A DNA stretch of 64,000 bases from an uncultured Thiohalocapsa sp. (GCF_913062725.1 NZ_CAJXWY010000012.1:1-64000); one strand, 5' to 3'; numbered from the stretch's first letter, positions 29,311-39,619 are shown. Numbers and translations: made by a program. Notes: generated by a model not told the origin, from the sequence alone.

Positions 29311-30318
29311 TCAACCGCCCATCAGAGCCTGCGCCAGACCGATGTAGAGCGGGATACCCAGGGCGATGGCCACCGGTGTGCCCACCGCGGTGGAGGCGCC
29401 CACATAGGCGGACGGGTTGGCGGTGGGAATGCCGGCACGCAGTGTCGGCGGACCGGAGATGTCGGAGCTGGAGCCGGCGATGACGGCCAGCACCACGACG
29501 CCGCCGGGGCTGAAGCCGGTGGTGACATGCGCAATCCAGCCGAGTCCGAAGGCGATGAGGCCATGGGTGAGCGGCGCGACGACGGCATACACCGCGTACC
29601 AATGTGCCACCCGGCGCAGCTCGTTCACGCGCGCCCAGGCTTCCATCCCCATCACCAGCATCAGCACCGACAGCAGGCCGCGGAAGAGGGGCTCGAAGAA
29701 GCTGTCGTAGACCGGTGCTGGGTTGGTGATCAGGCCGAGGGCAATGCCGAGCAGCAGTGCCGATAAGGCTGAGCCCTGCAGACTCTCTTTGACGATGGGC
29801 CAGATTCTCACGGATTCACCGCGCCCGCCCCGTTGCTTGTTCAGATAGATGCTGGCGAGCACGATAGCGGTCACCAAAGCCGGGATATCCATGAACGGAT
29901 AAAGGGCGACGGACCAGGCTTCGTAGGGGATGTTCTCCGATTCCAGCACCGCCAACGCCGCCGCTAACGTCGAGCCGCTGACGGCCCCGAACAGACCGGC
30001 GGTGGCGATACCATCCTCTTTTTTGATATTGGGCAGCATGGCCAGGGTATAACGCCCGATCACGACGATGAGCACGCCCATGGCCACCGCGAAGATCATC
30101 GGCAGCAGCATTTCACCCAGCTCGGCCTCGCGGATCTTCATGCCGCCTTTGAGACCGACCTTCATGAGCAGCATGAAGACGATGAACTTGTAGATGGCAT
30201 CGGGAATCTCGAGCCGGCTGCCGAGTGCGGCGATGATCATGCCGCCGAGCAGGAACCCGAGTGTCGGCGACTGCAATTGCGAGGCGAAGCGCATCAAAAA
30301 ATCCAACAGCGCGTCCAC
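29311..30318 (-). CDS. sbtA: SbtA-like sodium-dependent bicarbonate transporter
   Basis: 335 residues with about ten TM segments in two inverted halves. GFLLGGMIIAALGSRLEIPDAIY and FMLLMKVGLKGGMKIRE are typical of the SbtA/DUF897 family. GLFGAVSGSTLAAALAVLE and AVIAGSSSDISGPPTLRAGIP, in the second half, are the substrate-site regions. It is predicted to import HCO3- with Na+ for CO2 fixation. The start is a GTG at 30318 with a strong AGGAG 7 nt upstream. It is convergent with sbtB. No Rubisco or carboxysome genes are in the window. Confidence 0.87.
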   Translation of the reverse strand: MDALLDFLMRFASQLQSPTLGFLLGGMIIAALGSRLEIPDAIYKFIVFMLLMKVGLKGGMKIREAELGEMLLPMIFAVAMGVLIVVIGRYTLAMLPNIKKEDGIATAGLFGAVSGSTLAAALAVLESENIPYEAWSVALYPFMDIPALVTAIVLASIYLNKQRGGRGESVRIWPIVKESLQGSALSALLLGIALGLITNPAPVYDSFFEPLFRGLLSVLMLVMGMEAWARVNELRRVAHWYAVYAVVAPLTHGLIAFGLGWIAHVTTGFSPGGVVVLAVIAGSSSDISGPPTLRAGIPTANPSAYVGASTAVGTPVAIALGIPLYIGLAQALMGG

Positions 30319-30728
30319 GTTGTCACTCCTCTGAAGTCAAGATCATTGGAATCAGGCCACGAGGCCATGGCCTCCTCAACGCCTGGGCGAATGGATACAT
30401 GCAGGCCGCGGTGCACCGGTGGGCGCGATGGCCATTGCGGTGCAGATCGCCTGGCACTCGTGGCCGAAGATAAGGATTCATGGAGCGAAGCGCAAATAGT
30501 TTTTGGAATCAGCGCGAAAGCATTGTCAATGCCTGGTCAATGCCATTAACGAGCGTTTATTGATTCGCAAAAACCGAGCATTAGCGCGGAGAAAAGCGTT
30601 TGAGACGACAGCAGGCAGCGCCAATGTTGCGGCGGCGGCGCAGGCTGTCTGTCGCTGCGGCGGTGAGGGCGGTCCGCGGCCGAGACGCCGGCCGCCGGCC
30701 GGGTCTGTCTGGCCGGCGAGGGTCGCGG
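30319..30728. other. 410-bp gene-free region upstream of sbtA with a phased repeat
   Basis: No gene is supported here. GTCAATGCC occurs twice (30525-30533 and 30536-30544) with an 11-bp period, and the first copy is part of the palindrome CATTGTCAATG. The area 30470-30600 is AT-richer than its surroundings. On the minus strand the repeats read GGCATTGAC and contain a TTGACA, so they could be an operator and/or -35 for sbtA about 200 bp downstream. The role is unproven. Confidence 0.4.
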
Positions 30729-32030
30729 CTACATCAGGTTGTCGCGGAGATCGCCGTAGGGGGTACGGTCGCGGAAGAAATACTCGTACATCAGGGGGAC
30801 GCCGTCCTGCTGGTAGAGCAAATCGGCCTCGTCGAGGATACGATGGGCGTTGCCGGGAATCACCTGAGCGTTGCGGGCCACGAACAACAAGGCGCCGGGA
30901 AGGTAGCTGAGCAGCTTGCCGGTATCCGCGCTGGAGAGGTCCTCGATCCACGGCGGCAGATCGCGTGGAACGATGCCGAGCCTGGGCGCCGGTCCCAGGT
31001 CGTGCGCCGCGTGCAGCCGCAACAGAGCGAACTGTACGACGCCGAGGGAGTAGGTGATGCAGGAGCGCTCCAGCAATTGGTAGGAGAGGTCGGCTTTGCC
31101 CATCAGATGGGTCAGCGGATCATCCGGTAACGCCGACAAGGACAGGGCGGCGGCGATGGCCGCCTGATCGGCGGGCGAGAAGTCCGTCAGGGCGTCGGCA
31201 TGCGGCAGCTCGAGGTCGCCGTCGTCGATCATGGCTGCGACGGTCCGGCGTGCGAGGGCATCGCCCATCAGGAGTCCGGTCATGAGCAGCGTCGCCTCGG
31301 CGTCGCCGGTGTCTGGCAGCTTGAGTGGGTAGCAGCGCCAGGGATTGCCGCGCAGGGCGTCGCCCAGCCATCGGGTGCGCCCGCTGTAGGCGCGGGCGGT
31401 GAGGGCGTAGGTGTCGGGATTCATGCCGGCGACCGGATCGTAACGGGTGCGCGGCGGCCGCCAGGCCTCCCAGCTCAGCACCAGATCGTCCAGCGCTCGC
31501 AGCAGGCGCTGGGGGCGGCCGTCGCGGCCGAGCACGACGGGTCGCGCGTCCTTGGCGAAAACAAAGCGCAGCTGCGCGTGCCCCATGGCCGTGTCCTTGC
31601 CTCGGGCATTGCGATCGGGCGTCAGGCACCACTGCACGTCCGTCACGCCGCGCAGCGGTATTTCCACGGTCCCGAGAAGATTCTCGCCGGCGGTGGGGTT
31701 GCCGCCGACCGAGACGTTGCGCACCCGCACCTGCGCAAACGGCCCATCCGGCACGCTGCGCTCCCAGTCCACGAAGAACGGAACCATGCTCAGCGCCAGG
31801 CCGTTCGGCAGCGCGTCCTCGGGCACGTCCACCAAAAAGAGCGGCGCCGGGTCGCGGCCCCAGTTCAGCAGGTCCAGCGGTGAGCGCTCGCGAGCCTCCC
31901 GGGTGTCCGGCTGCGCCAGGCGGGGCACCGGCGGTGCCGGCGTGTCCAGCGGCGGGGGAGTGAGCCACAGGACGAGACCGGCGAAGATGCCGATGAAGAT
32001 GATCATCAGGTGCTGCGCACGTCGGGTCAT
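30729..32030 (-). CDS. Hypothetical membrane-anchored protein, 433 residues
   Basis: I do not recognise a domain. The N-terminus has one strong TM segment (LMIIFIGIFAGLVLWL, about residues 8-25) after MTRRAQH, then a proline-rich stretch (TPPPLDTPAPPVP) and a soluble, probably periplasmic, body with PLFLVDVPEDALPNGLALSM, VQWCLTPDRNARGKD and YEYFFRDRTPYGDLRDNLM. Three cysteines are spread through it. Codon bias agrees with neighbours. It is divergent from the RND adaptor gene (223-bp gap) and 410 bp from sbtA, so no operon context hints at a function. Confidence 0.75.
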   Translation of the reverse strand: MTRRAQHLMIIFIGIFAGLVLWLTPPPLDTPAPPVPRLAQPDTREARERSPLDLLNWGRDPAPLFLVDVPEDALPNGLALSMVPFFVDWERSVPDGPFAQVRVRNVSVGGNPTAGENLLGTVEIPLRGVTDVQWCLTPDRNARGKDTAMGHAQLRFVFAKDARPVVLGRDGRPQRLLRALDDLVLSWEAWRPPRTRYDPVAGMNPDTYALTARAYSGRTRWLGDALRGNPWRCYPLKLPDTGDAEATLLMTGLLMGDALARRTVAAMIDDGDLELPHADALTDFSPADQAAIAAALSLSALPDDPLTHLMGKADLSYQLLERSCITYSLGVVQFALLRLHAAHDLGPAPRLGIVPRDLPPWIEDLSSADTGKLLSYLPGALLFVARNAQVIPGNAHRILDEADLLYQQDGVPLMYEYFFRDRTPYGDLRDNLM

Positions 32031-32253
32031 GGAGCGCTCGGGGGATACGTGGGCATGGCCGGTCTGGGCGCAGTGTACTGCGCGTCGTCATCGCCCGGGT
32101 CAGGCGGTCGGTTGAGTGCGCTGGCCGGCGGCTGGACGGTGGTATGCTTCACCGGCGTGGGGCCCGTCTTCACCGGTGTCAGCGCGCCCCGCCACCCGCC
32201 TGGATCAAGCGCCCGCGACGCGGCGCCACCACCGAACCCGAGGGATTCACGCC

Positions 32254-33663
32254 ATGTCGCTCATCGCCGCCCGCTTAGTTGGCGCCGAGGCCGACCGACA
32301 CCGGCGGCATCGCGTGTGCCTGGGGTGCGGCAGCGCCATGATCGCTGCCCTCCTGTCGCTCGCAGGCTGTGGCGCCGGCGAGCCGGCTCAGCAGGCCGCG
32401 GAACCACCGACGGTGGGCGTGATCGAGGTGGGCGAAGAGAAGGTCAATCCGTTCTTCGAGTTCGTCGGCAAGACGCAGGCGGTGGCATCGGTGCAGCTGC
32501 GCGCCCGTGTGACGGGCTTTTTGCAAGCGCGCAGCTTCACCGAGGGCGCAGACGTGACGCGGGGGCAGGTGCTGTTGCGCATCGAGCCGGACCAGTACCG
32601 GGCCACGCTGGCGCAAATGGAGGCGGCGTTGAGCGCCGCCGAGGCGTCGCTGAACCGCGCCCGGGTGGATCTGGCCCGCTATCGCGAGCTGCGCAAGAAC
32701 AATAACGTCAGCCAGCAGGAGGTGGACAAGATCCAGGCTGAAGTGCTGGTGCAGGAGGCGGCGGTGGAAACCGCCAAGGCCGACATCGAGAAGGCGCGCC
32801 TCAACGTCGACTACACCGAGATCACAGCCCCCATCGCCGGGCGCATCGACCTGGCGGCCTTCGATGTCGGCAACCTCATCGGTCCGGAGTCCGGAGTGCT
32901 CGCCACCATCAACCGCATGGACCCGATTCGGGTGAGCTTCGCGCTGGCGGAGACCTGGTATCTGGACATCCTGCGCACGGCGCAGGCGCAGCAGCGCGAC
33001 GAGGGCGCGCCGCAGGCGGCGGTCTACGTGCCCTTGCTGCGGCTGTCCGATGGTCAGCTGTACGAGCATCCGGGCCGCTTCGATTTCATCGACAATAAGG
33101 TGGACGAGGCGACGGGCACGGTGACCATCCGCGCCGAGTTCCCGAACCCGGATCGTATCCTGCTGCCGGGACAGTTCGTCACCGTGGTCATCGAGCGCCG
33201 GGATGCGGTGGATGCCGTCATGATCCCCCAGGCCGCCATGCTGACGGATCAGGGTGGCAGTTATGTGCTGGCGGTGAACGACGCGAACGTGATCGAGACC
33301 CGGCGCATCCGCACCGGCCAACGCTTCGGGCCGAATGTGGTGGTGGAGACGGGCCTTGCGCCGGGCGAGCATGTGGTGCTCTATGGCATCCAGAAGGTGC
33401 GTCCGGGCCTCACGGTGAAGCCCGAGCGCATGGCATCGCCGTCGGACCCCATGGACACATCGGAGCACGACGGGGTCGGCGTGAGTGCCGCCGCCGACGC
33501 CGAGACAGTGGCTGCCGCTGCCGTCGGTGCCGGCGAAACCCCGCGTGACGAGGGCGCCGCGGACGGGGCAGCAGCCCCGGGCGAAGCAGCTGCAAGCGCC
33601 GGCGCGGCATCTGGGGACGACCCATCGGACGGTGGGCGGGCAAGCGGGGCGGCGGCCGAGTAG
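32254..33663 (+). CDS. RND efflux periplasmic adaptor (membrane-fusion lipoprotein)
   Basis: 469 residues. The signal peptide with lipobox LLSLAGC near residue 36 predicts a lipoprotein. The adaptor has lipoyl/barrel-sandwich halves (QLRARVTGFLQARSF and VDYTEITAPIAGRID), a coiled-coil hairpin between them and a C-terminal membrane-proximal domain (GLAPGEHVVLYGIQKVRPGL). A long Ala/Gly-rich tail of about 80 residues follows. It links an HAE1 pump to an outer-membrane channel. The ATG at 32254 is preceded by GAGGG and gives a normal lipoprotein signal. The pump gene follows after 54 bp. Confidence 0.9.
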   Translation: MSLIAARLVGAEADRHRRHRVCLGCGSAMIAALLSLAGCGAGEPAQQAAEPPTVGVIEVGEEKVNPFFEFVGKTQAVASVQLRARVTGFLQARSFTEGADVTRGQVLLRIEPDQYRATLAQMEAALSAAEASLNRARVDLARYRELRKNNNVSQQEVDKIQAEVLVQEAAVETAKADIEKARLNVDYTEITAPIAGRIDLAAFDVGNLIGPESGVLATINRMDPIRVSFALAETWYLDILRTAQAQQRDEGAPQAAVYVPLLRLSDGQLYEHPGRFDFIDNKVDEATGTVTIRAEFPNPDRILLPGQFVTVVIERRDAVDAVMIPQAAMLTDQGGSYVLAVNDANVIETRRIRTGQRFGPNVVVETGLAPGEHVVLYGIQKVRPGLTVKPERMASPSDPMDTSEHDGVGVSAAADAETVAAAAVGAGETPRDEGAADGAAAPGEAAASAGAASGDDPSDGGRASGAAAE

Positions 33664-33717
33664 TCGGCATTCGCTGCAACCAGCCACACCGCGCCACGCC
33701 GCCCGGAGAGCCGCCCG

Positions 33718-36700
33718 ATGCCCCTGTCCAAATTCTTCATCACCCGGCCGAAGTTTGCCTTCGTCATCTCCATCGTCATCACGTTGGCGGGGCTGCTGGC
33801 GCTGATGGGCCTGCCGGTGGCCCAGTTCCCGGAGATCACACCGCCGACGGTGAGCGTGGGCACCCAGTATCCGGGTGCCAGCGCGGACGTGGTGGAGCAG
33901 ACCATCGCCGCGCCCATCGAGCAGGAGGTCAACGGCGTCGAGGGCATGCTCTATATGTCGAGCAAGTCCGACAACGACGGCCGCTACAGCCTGACGGTGA
34001 CTTTCGAGATCGGCACCGACGCCGACATGGCGCAGGTGAAGGTGCAAAACCGCGTGGCCACGGCCATGCCCAAGCTGCCCCAGGAGGTGCAGCGCCAGGG
34101 CGTGAAGACCGAGAAGCAGTCGACGAACATGCTGTTGATCGTGAACCTGTTCTCGCCCAACGAGACGTTGGATGCCCTGTTTCTGAACAATTACGCGACG
34201 ATCAACGTCAAAGACCCCCTCGGGCGCGTGGAGGGCGTCGGCAAAGTCGAGATCATGGGCGTGATGGACTACGGCATGCGCTTCTGGCTGAAGCCGGACC
34301 GCATGACGGCGCTCGGCGTGAGCGTCAGCGACATCCAGCACGCCGTCGCCGAGCAGAACGTGCAGGTGCCGGCGGGTCAGATCGGCGCACCGCCGGCGCC
34401 GACGGACCAGCAGTTCCAGTACACGGTGACCACCAAGGGACGGCTGTCGGAGGTGGAGGAGTTCGCCAACATCGTCATCCGCATGCAGCCGGATGGCTCC
34501 GCAATCCGCATCCGGGATGTGGCGCGTGTGGAGCTGGGCGCCCAGGGCTATTCCGCCAACGGGCGGCTGGACGGTCAGCCGTCGGTGGTGCTCGCCGTCT
34601 ACCAGACGCCGGACGCCAACGCGCTCGCCACCGCCGACGGCGTCAAGGCCGCCCTCGACGAGCTCGGCGAGCGTTTCCCCGACGATCTCGACTACGCGAT
34701 TTTGTACGACACGACGAACTTCATCGAAGCGTCCATCAGCGAGGTGATCGCCACGCTGTACATTGCGGTGGCGCTGGTGGTGCTGGTGGTGTTCCTGTTC
34801 CTGGGCGACTGGCGCTCGACGCTGATCCCCGGCATCGCCATCCCGGTCTCGCTGATCGGCACCTTTGCGCTGCTGGCGGTCTTTGGCTTCACGCTGAACA
34901 CCATTGTGCTGTTCGCGCTGATCCTGGCCATCGGCATCGTCGTGGACGACGCGATCATCGTGGTGGAGAACGTGCAGCGGCTGATGGACGAGGAGGGGCT
35001 CGCGCCCAAAGCCGCCACCGCCAAGGCCATGGATCAGGTGGGCGGTGCGGTGGTGGCCACCACCCTGGTGCTGCTGGCGGTGTTCGTCCCCGTCACCTTC
35101 ATGCCCGGTATCACGGGGCAGCTCTACAAGCAGTTCGCGGTGACCATCTCCGTCGCCGTCACCATCAGCTCCATCAATGCGCTGACGCTGAGCCCGGCGC
35201 TCTGCTCGGTGCTGCTGAAGCGCGGGCAGGAGCCGCTCAGGTGGCTGAACGGGTTCAACGTCGGCTTCGGGAAGCTCACCCGCGGCTATACCGCCGCGGT
35301 GCAGATGACGCTGCGGCGAGCGGCGCTCATCGCCTTGCTCTATGTCGGTCTCATCGCCACGACGGCCTGGATGTTCGCGAGCCTGCCGTCGGGCTTCCTG
35401 CCTGAGGAAGACCAAGGCTATTTCTTCATCGAAGTGCAGCTGCCGGATGCGGCATCGCTCACCCGCACCGAGACGGCGCTGGAGCGGCTGGAGCAGCAGC
35501 TGCTCGCGATCCCGGGCGTGACCAACATCATTTCGGTGTCGGGATTTTCGCTGCTGAACAGCGCCTTCGGCTCCAACAGCGCGTTGGTGATCCCCATTCT
35601 CGCGCCCTGGGACGAGCGCCAGGCGCCGGCGCTGCGCCTGCGCTCCATTGTCCATCAGACCCGCGCCATCGCCGCCGACACCGCGGATGCCAACATCATC
35701 CCCTTCGTGCCGCCGGCGATTCCCGGGCTCGGCGCCTCCGGCGGCTTCTCGTTCGTGCTGCAGGACTACACCGGCGGCGACATCCAGGACTTCGCGGCGG
35801 TGATGCGGGGCTTCGTCGTCGCCGCCAATACGCGGCCCGCCGTGGGCGCCGCATACAGCACCTTCCGCGCCGACGTGCCCATGCTGTATCTGGACGTGAA
35901 CCGCGATAAGGTGCAGACGCTGCAGGTGCCCTTGAGCGAGCTGTTCACCACGCTTCAGGCCCAGCTCGGCGCCAGTTACATCAACGACTTCAACAAGTTT
36001 GGACGCACCTGGCGGGTCTTGGCCCAGGCCGAAGGGGAATTCCGCAACCAACCCACGGACATACTCCGACTGTTCGTGCGAAGCCGCGGCGGCGAGATGG
36101 TGCCGGTGGCGACGCTGGCCGAGGTGGAGACGCGCACGGGACCGCAGATCATCTCGCGGTACAACCTGTTCCGCTCCGCCGAGATTTCCGGCGACGCCGC
36201 CGCCGGCTTCAGCTCCGGGCAGGCCATCGCCGGCATGGAGCAGGCGGCGGCGGCGGACCTGCCCGCCGGCTATGGCTACGAGTGGACCAGCATGAGCTTT
36301 CAGGAGATTCAGGCGGCGGGGCAGGCGCCCATCATCTTCGCGCTCGCACTGATCTTCGTGTACCTGTTTCTGGTGGCGCAGTACGAGAGCTGGTCCATCC
36401 CCTTCGCGGTGCTGCTGGCGGTGCCAGTGGCTGTTTTCGGCGCGCTGGCGGCCACCGGGGCGGCGGGCCTGGACATCAATCTGTACACCCAGATCGGGCT
36501 CATCATGCTCATCGGCCTCGCGGCCAAGAACGCCATCCTGATCGTGGAGTTCGCCAAAGAGCAGCGCGAGACCGAGGGGCTGTCCATCGTCGAGGCCGCA
36601 CTCAAGGCCGCGCGTCTGCGCTTTCGCGCCGTGATGATGACCGCGCTCTCCTTCCTGCTGGGGATCGTCCCGCTCGTGGTGGCCAGTGGCGCCGGCGCCG

Positions 36701-36891
36701 GCTCCCGCGTGGCGCTGGGCACCGCCGTCTTCGGCGGTATGCTCGCCGCCACCGTGGTCGGCATCCTGCTCATCCCGGTCACCTACTTCGTCGTGCAGAC
36801 CCTCCGCGAGCAGGTCAACGCACTGCTCGGCGGCAAGCGTCAGCAAACCGCACCCAAGCCCGCCGGCGAACCCGCTGAGACAAGCCGTTAG
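33718..36891 (+). CDS. RND multidrug efflux pump, HAE1/AcrB type
   Basis: 1057 residues with two repeats of 6 TM plus large periplasmic loops. It starts [27 protein letters not shown], the classic inner-membrane RND start. The proton-relay Asp pair is in [18 protein letters not shown] near residue 408. The corresponding second-half motif is [18 protein letters not shown]. It exports hydrophobic compounds with H+ antiport together with the upstream adaptor. No TolC/OprM-like gene lies in the window, so a separately encoded channel must be shared. Confidence 0.94.
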   Translation: MPLSKFFITRPKFAFVISIVITLAGLLALMGLPVAQFPEITPPTVSVGTQYPGASADVVEQTIAAPIEQEVNGVEGMLYMSSKSDNDGRYSLTVTFEIGTDADMAQVKVQNRVATAMPKLPQEVQRQGVKTEKQSTNMLLIVNLFSPNETLDALFLNNYATINVKDPLGRVEGVGKVEIMGVMDYGMRFWLKPDRMTALGVSVSDIQHAVAEQNVQVPAGQIGAPPAPTDQQFQYTVTTKGRLSEVEEFANIVIRMQPDGSAIRIRDVARVELGAQGYSANGRLDGQPSVVLAVYQTPDANALATADGVKAALDELGERFPDDLDYAILYDTTNFIEASISEVIATLYIAVALVVLVVFLFLGDWRSTLIPGIAIPVSLIGTFALLAVFGFTLNTIVLFALILAIGIVVDDAIIVVENVQRLMDEEGLAPKAATAKAMDQVGGAVVATTLVLLAVFVPVTFMPGITGQLYKQFAVTISVAVTISSINALTLSPALCSVLLKRGQEPLRWLNGFNVGFGKLTRGYTAAVQMTLRRAALIALLYVGLIATTAWMFASLPSGFLPEEDQGYFFIEVQLPDAASLTRTETALERLEQQLLAIPGVTNIISVSGFSLLNSAFGSNSALVIPILAPWDERQAPALRLRSIVHQTRAIAADTADANIIPFVPPAIPGLGASGGFSFVLQDYTGGDIQDFAAVMRGFVVAANTRPAVGAAYSTFRADVPMLYLDVNRDKVQTLQVPLSELFTTLQAQLGASYINDFNKFGRTWRVLAQAEGEFRNQPTDILRLFVRSRGGEMVPVATLAEVETRTGPQIISRYNLFRSAEISGDAAAGFSSGQAIAGMEQAAAADLPAGYGYEWTSMSFQEIQAAGQAPIIFALALIFVYLFLVAQYESWSIPFAVLLAVPVAVFGALAATGAAGLDINLYTQIGLIMLIGLAAKNAILIVEFAKEQRETEGLSIVEAALKAARLRFRAVMMTALSFLLGIVPLVVASGAGAGSRVALGTAVFGGMLAATVVGILLIPVTYFVVQTLREQVNALLGGKRQQTAPKPAGEPAETSR

Positions 36892-36978
36892 GGCGCGCGG
36901 GCGCTGGCCCTGCCTGGCCCCGGGCAAGGTCCACGGGCGCGCCGTTGGCGTGTGGGTCCGTGGTCGACCGCTCGTGTG

Positions 36979-37179
36979 TCACCCGTCGGCGTCGGCTCGG
37001 GTGCAGCCGCGTGATTGTTCTTTGGTGTCGACTTCGGCCGCGTCGGCTTCGTCGGCCTGGCGCTTGGCTTCCCGCTCGGCTTTGAGCTTTTTCAGCTTCT
37101 GCTGCTGGGAGACGTAGAACCAGGCAACGGCGCCGATGATGACGAGGAACTCGATGCCTTTGAGGGCGCTTGAGTCCAT
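36979..37179 (-). CDS. Small single-pass membrane protein, 66 residues
   Basis: Unrecognised. One TM helix (about residues 9-23, IEFLVIIGAVAWFYVSQQ) is followed by a highly charged, probably coiled, cytosolic tail KLKKLKAEREAKRQADEADAA. GGAGG lies 9 nt before the ATG, a strong ribosome site that supports a real gene. It lies 103 bp downstream of the V-ATPase subunit D gene on the same strand. Confidence 0.65.
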   Translation of the reverse strand: MDSSALKGIEFLVIIGAVAWFYVSQQQKLKKLKAEREAKRQADEADAAEVDTKEQSRGCTRADADG

Positions 37180-37282
37180 GGGCTGAATCCTCCGGGTGGG
37201 TTATTGACGGGCGCTGACCGAGACGGCGCCCCAGCCTCCGTAGTGAGGCGCGCGGACTCTGCGTCAAGCCGGCGGCTGCGAC

Positions 37283-37918
37283 TCAGCCCGCGCCTGGCTG
37301 CTGCTGGCGCTCGCGCAGCACCTTGACCTGGAACAAGGTGTTGCGCTCCTCCTCTTCGAGCGCGGACTGGATGAAGTGGATGCTGCGGCGATACAACGGA
37401 ATGATGTTGTACTTGAGGGCATTGACCCGCTTTTGCGCCTTGCGCTGCTCCTCCATGAGCCGGTGCAGAGCGATTTCCACCTCCCCCAGGCGCGCCAGCA
37501 CCACGGCGGCGTCGGCGAGGCGCTCGCGGGTGTTGTCGAAGCTCGCATCACTGCCGAGCAGGCCCACGGGCTCGATGGGGCGGCGCTCGGCGTTGACGGC
37601 CGGGTATTCCACGCCCAGCGAGCGGCGCGGCAGGATCTCCACGCTAAGCGCCGGCGGGGCACCCAGCGCCGCTTGATGCAGTCCGCGGCTGCCCATGCGC
37701 AGATGCGTGATACCCAGGCACCGATAGGCGTCGTCCAGCGCGTGCCGGCTTTCCTCGCGCAACCGGCGGTACTCGCCGATGCGCTCATACACCAGCCGGG
37801 TCAAGAGCTCGCGCTTGCGCTCGAGCAGGTCGTGGCCCTCTTCAAGAAATTTGACCTGCTTCTTCAGCTTCAGCAGCGTGTTCTTGGTGGGCGGGACCTT
37901 GAGGACTTGCTGGGCCAT
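37283..37918 (-). CDS. V-type ATP synthase subunit D (orphan)
   Basis: 211 residues, the normal length. The long N-terminal coiled coil PPTKNTLLKLKKQVKFLEEGHDLLERKRELL (about residues 9-40) and the C-terminal helix KAQKRVNALKYNIIPLYRRSIHFIQSALEEEER (about 160-193) are the V-ATPase D signature; the two helices form the central rotor stalk. Bacterial D genes normally close an operon with subunits A and B. None of the other subunits is nearby: the upstream gene is a photolyase (246 bp away) and the downstream one a small membrane protein. It could be a displaced but used subunit or a relic. Confidence 0.85.
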   Translation of the reverse strand: MAQQVLKVPPTKNTLLKLKKQVKFLEEGHDLLERKRELLTRLVYERIGEYRRLREESRHALDDAYRCLGITHLRMGSRGLHQAALGAPPALSVEILPRRSLGVEYPAVNAERRPIEPVGLLGSDASFDNTRERLADAAVVLARLGEVEIALHRLMEEQRKAQKRVNALKYNIIPLYRRSIHFIQSALEEEERNTLFQVKVLRERQQQPGAG

Positions 37919-38164
37919 GGGTTCAGCTCTGGCGGTTACGAGGCTGGATACGACGCCGGAGACGACGTTGGGCGTTCAGCGTCCGCGGTGGCCGCTGGGG
38001 CACATGGGTTCTGGACACTCGGCCGCGATGGCCCGCGGGGTGCGCTCTGGCGCCGGCGTGCGGGGCGGGGGCATCGGGACGGACCTCCGGCTCACGTTGC
38101 ATGCGCATAGGGTAACCCGCGACGGGCGGCTGAGCGATGTGCGGCGTCAACGCCGGCCCCGCCG

Positions 38165-39619
38165 TCAGTGGCGTTGCTTGATCTGCTCGAAGGCCGCCAG
38201 CGCCTCCGCCCGCGAGGTTTTCAGATCCACCACCGGGGCCGGATAATCCCGGCCGAGGCGAACACCCAGGGCGTCCAGTGCGGCGGGCTTCGCGGCCCAC
38301 GGCTGATGGATCAACTTGTTCGGCAGCGCCGCGAGCTCTGGACACCAGCGGCGCACATAGGCGCCGTCGGGGTCGAAGCGCTCGCCCTGGCGCACCGGGT
38401 TGAAAATACGAAAGTAGGGGGCGGCATCGGCGCCGCTGCCGGCGGCCCACTGCCAGCCCTGGGTGTTGCTGGCGAGGTCCGCATCCACCAGGGTATCCCA
38501 GAACCAGCGCGCCCCTTCCTGCCAGGGCAGACGCAGATTCTTCGTGAGCAACGAGGCGACCACCATCCGCACCCGGTTGTGCATCCAGCCCGTCTGCCAG
38601 AGCTGGCGCATGCCGGCATCGACGATGGGGATGCCGGTGCGCCCGCGCTGCCAGGCGCCGAGCAGGGCGCCGTCGTCGGCGCGCCACGGGAAGTGGGCGA
38701 ATTTGGGGTCCAGAGGCTCCGACGGCGTTTGCGGGAAGTGAAACAGCATCTGCAGACTGAATTCACGCCAGCCGAGCTCGCGCACGAAGTGTCCGGCGCC
38801 GTCGGCGGCGACATCGCCGCCGGCCGCGCGCACGGCCGCAAGGACCTGCCGCGGCCCGAGCTCGCCCCAGTGCAGGTGCGGCGAGAGTCCGGAGGTGCCG
38901 GCCTCGGCGGGGCGCTCGCGGCCATCGGTGTAGCCTCGCATGGCGCCCTCCAGGAAGGTATCCAGGCGCGCCGCGGCGCCGGCGCCGCCCGGGCGCCAGG
39001 TGGCGGCGAGGCCCTGGTCCCAGGGAATGCGCGGCAGCAGCCCCAGCGCCTCCACGGGCAGGCTGTCCAGGCCGGGCGGGAGCGGCGGCAGTGCGGCGGG
39101 TGGCGGGTCGGGCGCCGGTATTTCTGCAAGCGCGGGCACGCAGCGCCGCCAGTAGGGGCTGAACACGCGGTAGGGCTCGCCGGCGCCGGTCTTGAACGTC
39201 CAGGGCTCGAAGAGCATGGCCGCGTTATGGCTCTCGCAATGGACGCCGTCGGCGCGCAGGGCCTGCTTGACCGCCGTGTCGCGCGCGACGGTGGCCGGCT
39301 CGTAGAGCCGGTTCCAGTGGCATTCGCTGGCCCCGGTAGCGGCGATGAGCCGGCGCAGGGCGGGCAGCGACTCGCCGCGCATCACCACCAGCGCGGAGCC
39401 CAGCGCCGCGAGCTCGCCGGCCAGGGCCGTCAGGCTGTGATGCTGCCACCAGCGCGCGGCACCGCCCGGCTGCCAGGGCGCCTCTTCGTCCGGCGCGTGG
39501 ATGTAGACGGGCACCACCCGCTCGCAGCGCGCCAGGGCATGGGCCAGCGCCGGGTTATCGGCGAGCCGCAGATCACGGCGGAGCCAGAGGAGGGCGGTCT
39601 TGGAGGACGAGGATGACAT
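38165..39619 (-). CDS. phr: Deoxyribodipyrimidine photolyase (cryptochrome/photolyase family)
   Basis: 484 residues. The N-terminal antenna domain (TALLWLRRDLRLADNPAL) is followed by the FAD-binding domain with LSPHLHWGELGPRQ, FVRELGWREFSLQML, GIPIVDAGMRQLWQTGWMHNRVRM and TLVDADLASNTQGWQWAAGSGAD. These are class I CPD-photolyase signatures, including the Trp-rich electron chain. It repairs UV dimers with blue light. The ATG at 39619 (MSSSSSKTALLW) fits the family start; the frame stays open upstream into the deacetylase region as a shadow. It may be relevant to the light/oxidative-stress-like operon at 43.6-46.2 kb. Confidence 0.93.
   Translation of the reverse strand: MSSSSSKTALLWLRRDLRLADNPALAHALARCERVVPVYIHAPDEEAPWQPGGAARWWQHHSLTALAGELAALGSALVVMRGESLPALRRLIAATGASECHWNRLYEPATVARDTAVKQALRADGVHCESHNAAMLFEPWTFKTGAGEPYRVFSPYWRRCVPALAEIPAPDPPPAALPPLPPGLDSLPVEALGLLPRIPWDQGLAATWRPGGAGAAARLDTFLEGAMRGYTDGRERPAEAGTSGLSPHLHWGELGPRQVLAAVRAAGGDVAADGAGHFVRELGWREFSLQMLFHFPQTPSEPLDPKFAHFPWRADDGALLGAWQRGRTGIPIVDAGMRQLWQTGWMHNRVRMVVASLLTKNLRLPWQEGARWFWDTLVDADLASNTQGWQWAAGSGADAAPYFRIFNPVRQGERFDPDGAYVRRWCPELAALPNKLIHQPWAAKPAALDALGVRLGRDYPAPVVDLKTSRAEALAAFEQIKQRH

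Noticed and set aside
32275-36927. A 1,550-codon open frame antisense to the RND adaptor and pump
   Set aside because: It is a high-GC shadow of the two RND genes, with His/Arg/Gln-rich nonsense composition; the + strand genes have full family signatures.
37923-38109. A 62-codon minus-strand frame just upstream of the V-ATPase D gene
   Set aside because: Arg/Pro-rich composition, no ribosome site; more likely the tail of a shadow frame of the photolyase.
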